DNA of 64,000 bases, from contig NC_079238.1 of the NCBI RefSeq assembly GCF_027921745.1, positions 1,798,001 through 1,862,000 on the forward strand. The letters are read 5' to 3'. Positions within the stretch are counted from its first letter, which is position 1. Every line of letters starts with the position of its first letter. The position numbers and the translations under genes are program-made. Source of the DNA: Schizosaccharomyces osmophilus. Its lineage: Eukaryota; Ascomycota; Schizosaccharomycetes; Schizosaccharomycetales; Schizosaccharomycetaceae. Positions 60,400 through 64,000 of this stretch are shown in pieces. The notes beneath the pieces are model-generated. The model was not told the DNA's origin. It worked only from the letters and a program-made list of their open reading frames with translations, and made no database searches.

Positions 60400-63300
60400 C
60401 TCCTTTTATTTTTCCAACTTCTTGTTTCACATTTTTAAGCAATATGTGAAGGTTTTGTCTATTCTGAGCCTCTCAAACTTATGTCAAACTTTTTAGTACT
60501 GTAGCCTTAACGTTATCCTCTGTTCAGTAAATGCTGACAGCATATCATATTTTTCAATACAACTACCGACAGAGATTTTTACTAGAAGACAATCTAAATA
60601 AACATTTATTTTTACAAATTAGTTTGTACTCATAAGAGGTTTAGTCTGATAAATCACTCGTTTCCAGCTCAAAAAAAAGCATGAAATTAAAACGAAACAC
60701 ATACTTAGATCCTTAAAAATGATATTGTTCATCAAAGTTTAATTTTTTTTCTTGCCCAAATGTTTTTGGCTTTAGGTGCTGATAAAGCGGTAGGGTCAGT
60801 CAATTAATCCCACCGATTGAGTATAATGTACCTGGTAAGCAGACTATTATAATTTATATGCAGTTGTGGTACTCAGAATCAACGTTAAGCAATTTACAAA
60901 AAAAAGTTAGTAACTTAATTAAATCCAAGTCGTAAAAGGCCACATTCTGATTAGTACGAATAGTAAAAGTGTCTGAGGTAGAGGTACAAGATAAATGCAG
61001 TAAAAAGTAGTTAAACTAAAACGACGCTAAAATTGCTTATAAAAGTGAACTTCTAATTTATATTTAATATGACTTCGTAGGTTTTATGAAAGTACACAAC
61101 CATGTGAAAGTCACATCGATATCGTATTTTTCATTTCGACATGCAAACGACTAACTAGCTTTGTCTTTGATATAAATATCAACGTTTTAAGGCACTTCTG
61201 CTAAACGAGGAAGGAAAATCCCACGGTAAAACTGCCGGGAGCAAATCACTCTTACGGAGATGGGCTTAACGATATATATGATACACCATTGGTAACAAAA
61301 ATACTCATTTCTATTTAGTGCTGGAATCTAAATTTTTAATAGTTTGTCTTTACTGTGGATGATAATAGCAACCTTTACACTACGAAAAACATATAGTGCG
61401 TTTTTTTGTTTAATTGACAGTTCACACCACGGGCTAAGTAGGAAACCGTCTGAATCGCATGCAATGATATCGAAATAAACTAGCTCTTTTGAACAGTATC
61501 AATAATCTGTGGTTTAGCCAAAATAAGGAGAAGAAAAATCGTTTGGCGCCCTTTTTTTAATTTATGCCTACTAAAGAAGACTTCAATTCTCAAAATGTCC
61601 TTGGTTAAATGAATCAAGCTTGAGCGGATTGGCAAGTTCTTTTAGGTCACTGTTGTCAAAAAATACAAAAGATTATTCTTAAAGTGTCAAGGCGTTGGTA
61701 TAATTATGATAAAAGCATTATCAATATTTCAATCTACCAGAATAAGAATAACTAGATAGGTATGAAGACTAAGCTATGCAGGCCTTTCTTTAATGATTGC
61801 ATGCAACAAACAAAGCGTGTTTGTCAAGCAAAGCTGAAAACATGTTGCAGCAGCTTAAAAGTTACTTTGTGATTTAAATAGTCGAGGGACATTATATATC
61901 GAAGGATAGGTAAAAAGAAAATCTTTATTGTCGACGGCTAGGAAGAAAGCATTATAATTATGGCTACGCATGAATGATAGCTTTATTTATTTATTTTAAC
62001 ATTAAAGCAGTGAACTGAGCATCCACTGAAAGAATAAATTAAAAAACACAACTAGTAAATAAACAGGTGCTACCGTTTTTATATTTCAGCCAAGAATGAT
62101 GTTCTGTCGGGGGTTTCTTTAGGAAGAGCTGGTGTCTTGCACTCTGAAGGTATTATGTGAAAGAATATTATTGTTTTACTGCTATCTCTTAAGGCTGTGT
62201 GCCGCAAAAAAGACGTGTATAAAAAGTCAACGAAGTAATAGTAAAATTCATTATAGCATTTATTCATTAAGCAGCGATATCGTTTATGTGAAGGGTGCTA
62301 TCGTTAACGTTTTTGAACTCACATATTCAAGGCATTTACTTCGGTCGTCCTCTGTGATTATAAAATTTATCTCAGTCTGCTTTACTTAAATAATGAAAAG
62401 CAAAGAAAGGAACATTGGTTTTGAAGTCAAATGGCTTTCAGTTATCGTATTATTTACATTACTATGGGCAACGTCTACTTCAGATTTAGTGCGTACTTTG
62501 ATATGAGCTCGTTTTCATTTAGCATCATTAATACTATGCTAGCAAAGAAATAGGAAAAAAAACTTAGTTTAATGCTAGTCAGAATGATTACTCTGCTTCA
62601 CTGAAGATTATTAAGGTATTTAGAAATAATATATATATATATATATATCTTTTTCAAATAACGTTCGTCAGATACTTTCTTAACTTTGCGTTTGTTTACT
62701 GAGAGAGCTGTACGATTTGAACACTTGGGTTAGGCTCGTGAGAGATAGTTCACTTCATGTTAAATAAATGCTGATGTGAAATGAAGTGACTAAAAAAATA
62801 AAAGAAATTACAAATAACTAACAAACATAGACGCAATACGGATATCACGATCGTTTATTATTTCGTTGTCAGCTTCTTTCTTTTACGTAAAAAACTTTAC
62901 TGAAAAATAAATTGCAAGCAGGATGGGCTGTACGTAACACGTCAAACCCTTTTGTTTTAATTTTCACTGTCTTGGCTGTCTTCACTGTAGCCTTTTACAT
63001 GCAATTAACTAAAATAACTTTATATGAATAAACGTGGTATGTTCCGACACTCAAGTGGTGGTGTGGTACGGTGGGTGGGCTTAGCCCGGTTACTAATATT
63101 TCTTGTTCGACGGATGAGATAAAAAACATTGTTAAACTCATGTACGGAGCAATTGTATGGCTTATTTTGTTTATAGAGAAAGAAAGCACACATAATAGCA
63201 TAGATTAATCCTAAATGCTTCCTTTGATCATAAGCTTTTCCATCTATGCGATCTTTCCCCGTACATACCAGAATTGTAAAAAAAAGAAAGGCTTTCAACG

Positions 63301-64000
63301 AGTTACGTATTTCGGACACAGTTCCATGGAATTCATTACAGAATCGATGATTTTGTAGCACGCGAGAAATTTCTTGATGTTTAATGAAAAAAAAAAATGA
63401 TTCATCAGATGCATGCATGAAAGCCCTTGAGGATTCGTAAGAGTAGGTTGTTTTAGTATTTAGATTCGGGTTGTTAATTGCAATGCATTGTACATTTAAC
63501 ATTTCTTGCCTTTGTATTTCCATTGTCTCATAAAAAATCGATTCTGATGAGCTTCGTTAATTTTCACAAATTAACGCATGCATTGAAAAGTGAGAAAATT
63601 GCTTTAATTTGATTAGGAAGAAGACACTTGTTCGCGTCCGCCTACTGGTAGGGAGCGGAGATAATAATAGCAGCAATTCAAGAAAACTTCAATTTAAGTC
63701 GTATTGGAAACTTGAACATAGTAACTGCTCAAAACAATTACTATAGTTAATAATCCAACTATTTTTGTATCTATAAATGCACCTTCTCAATTCATCCGCC
63801 TTCCATAAAGGACAGTTCAAATTATCTTTAGCCGAAACAGAAGCGAAAATGCCATTATGCATATTCAAGCTGGGTCAGGCCTTTGTCAATAATAGGATCT
63901 GAGATTTATTTATTTATCTCCTAGCTACCTAAGTACTAGAATCAGCATGGGTTTGAAAAGTGATCTGTATGAAACCTATTTATGGCATAGCATATAGGAA
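60400..64000. other. AT-rich gene-free DNA, possible central-core edge
   Basis: 3.6 kb without tRNA, 5S or recognised protein gene, running to the window edge. In the octosporus clade CENP-A-bearing cores are unique AT-rich DNA bordered by tRNA genes, so this is the best candidate here; sequence alone cannot prove it. A (TA)n run lies near 62630-62648, and an 18-bp direct repeat is shared with 60170. Confidence 0.45.
63020..63523 (-). CDS. Unrecognised 167-codon open frame in centromere-like DNA
   Basis: ATG-started frame MEIQRQEMLNVQCIAINNPN, ending PPLECRNIPRLFI. Two moderately hydrophobic stretches (AFLFFTILVC, LGLIYAIMCAFFLY), basic overall, no known motif. Long for such AT-rich DNA, but no splice partners, promoter marks or family; may be chance or a relic. 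Confidence 0.25.
   Translation of the reverse strand: MEIQRQEMLNVQCIAINNPNLNTKTTYSYESSRAFMHASDESFFFFIKHQEISRVLQNHRFCNEFHGTVSEIRNSLKAFLFFTILVCTGKDRIDGKAYDQRKHLGLIYAIMCAFFLYKQNKPYNCSVHEFNNVFYLIRRTRNISNRAKPTHRTTPPLECRNIPRLFI

Noticed and set aside
56971-64000. Looked for LTR retrotransposon remains
   Set aside because: No paired long terminal repeats, primer-binding-like site or polymerase motif was seen in the centromere-like part.

Overview
This window is nuclear DNA of a fission yeast (Schizosaccharomyces). Short introns with CTAAC/CTAAT-type branch points recur, and nearly every protein gene is recognisable as a fission-yeast gene (ran1, sre1, pmt1, nrf1, pop3, yox1). The gene order mdm34 - BAR/SH3 gene - sre1 - prp38 - fba1 - ran1 - ubp11 - rpc10 - pmt1 - cdc28 - ataxin-2 homologue - nrf1 - pop3 - inp2-like - GH16 - ABM gene - AT-1 transporter - rps4 - dpm2 - rec6 - yox1 matches, as I remember it, the S. 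pombe chromosome II cosmids SPBC19C2 and SPBC21B10, which I believe lie beside cen2. The sequence diverges too far to be S. pombe. The 5S-rDNA repeats point to the S. octosporus / S. osmophilus / S. cryophilus clade, but I cannot fix the species.

Region 1 (1-46.7 kb) is ordinary gene-dense chromosome arm: lipid and sterol control (mdm34, sre1), splicing (prp38, cdc28), glycolysis (fba1), meiotic control and recombination (ran1, rec6), ubiquitin removal (ubp11), RNA polymerase (rpc10), tRNA methylation (pmt1), phosphate/vacuole (nrf1), TOR signalling (pop3), translation (rps4), glycosylation (dpm2), 2-oxoglutarate dehydrogenase (kgd4) and G1/S transcription (yox1). A CENP-B-like domesticated pogo transposase sits between nrf1 and pop3. 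Several genes are split by introns and only appear after the exons are joined by eye: kgd4, dpm2, rec6, rpc10, prp38, pmt1, the AT-1 transporter, the inp2-like gene and a 54-residue membrane protein.

Region 2 (46.7-64 kb) has no convincing conventional protein gene and looks like pericentromere entering a centromere: six tRNA genes (Arg, Ile, Ala, Val, Asp, Ala), then a tandem array of about 2.03-kb units each with one 5S rRNA gene (two full units plus one truncated unit, preceded by a deleted remnant), then about 1.4 kb of unique AT-rich DNA, a second tRNA cluster (Phe, Glu, Leu, Lys), and finally 3.6 kb of AT-rich non-genic DNA that may be the edge of the central core. tRNA clusters on both sides of a 5S-associated repeat block fit published descriptions of centromeres in the octosporus clade, where such repeats carry heterochromatin and tRNA genes act as borders. 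No LTR element was recognised.

Regulatory points visible in the DNA: an identical 16-bp MCB-containing sequence lies upstream of both rec6 and yox1; rps4 has HomolE and near-HomolD boxes; fba1 has a CRE and TATA box; the ABM gene has a Pap1-type palindrome.
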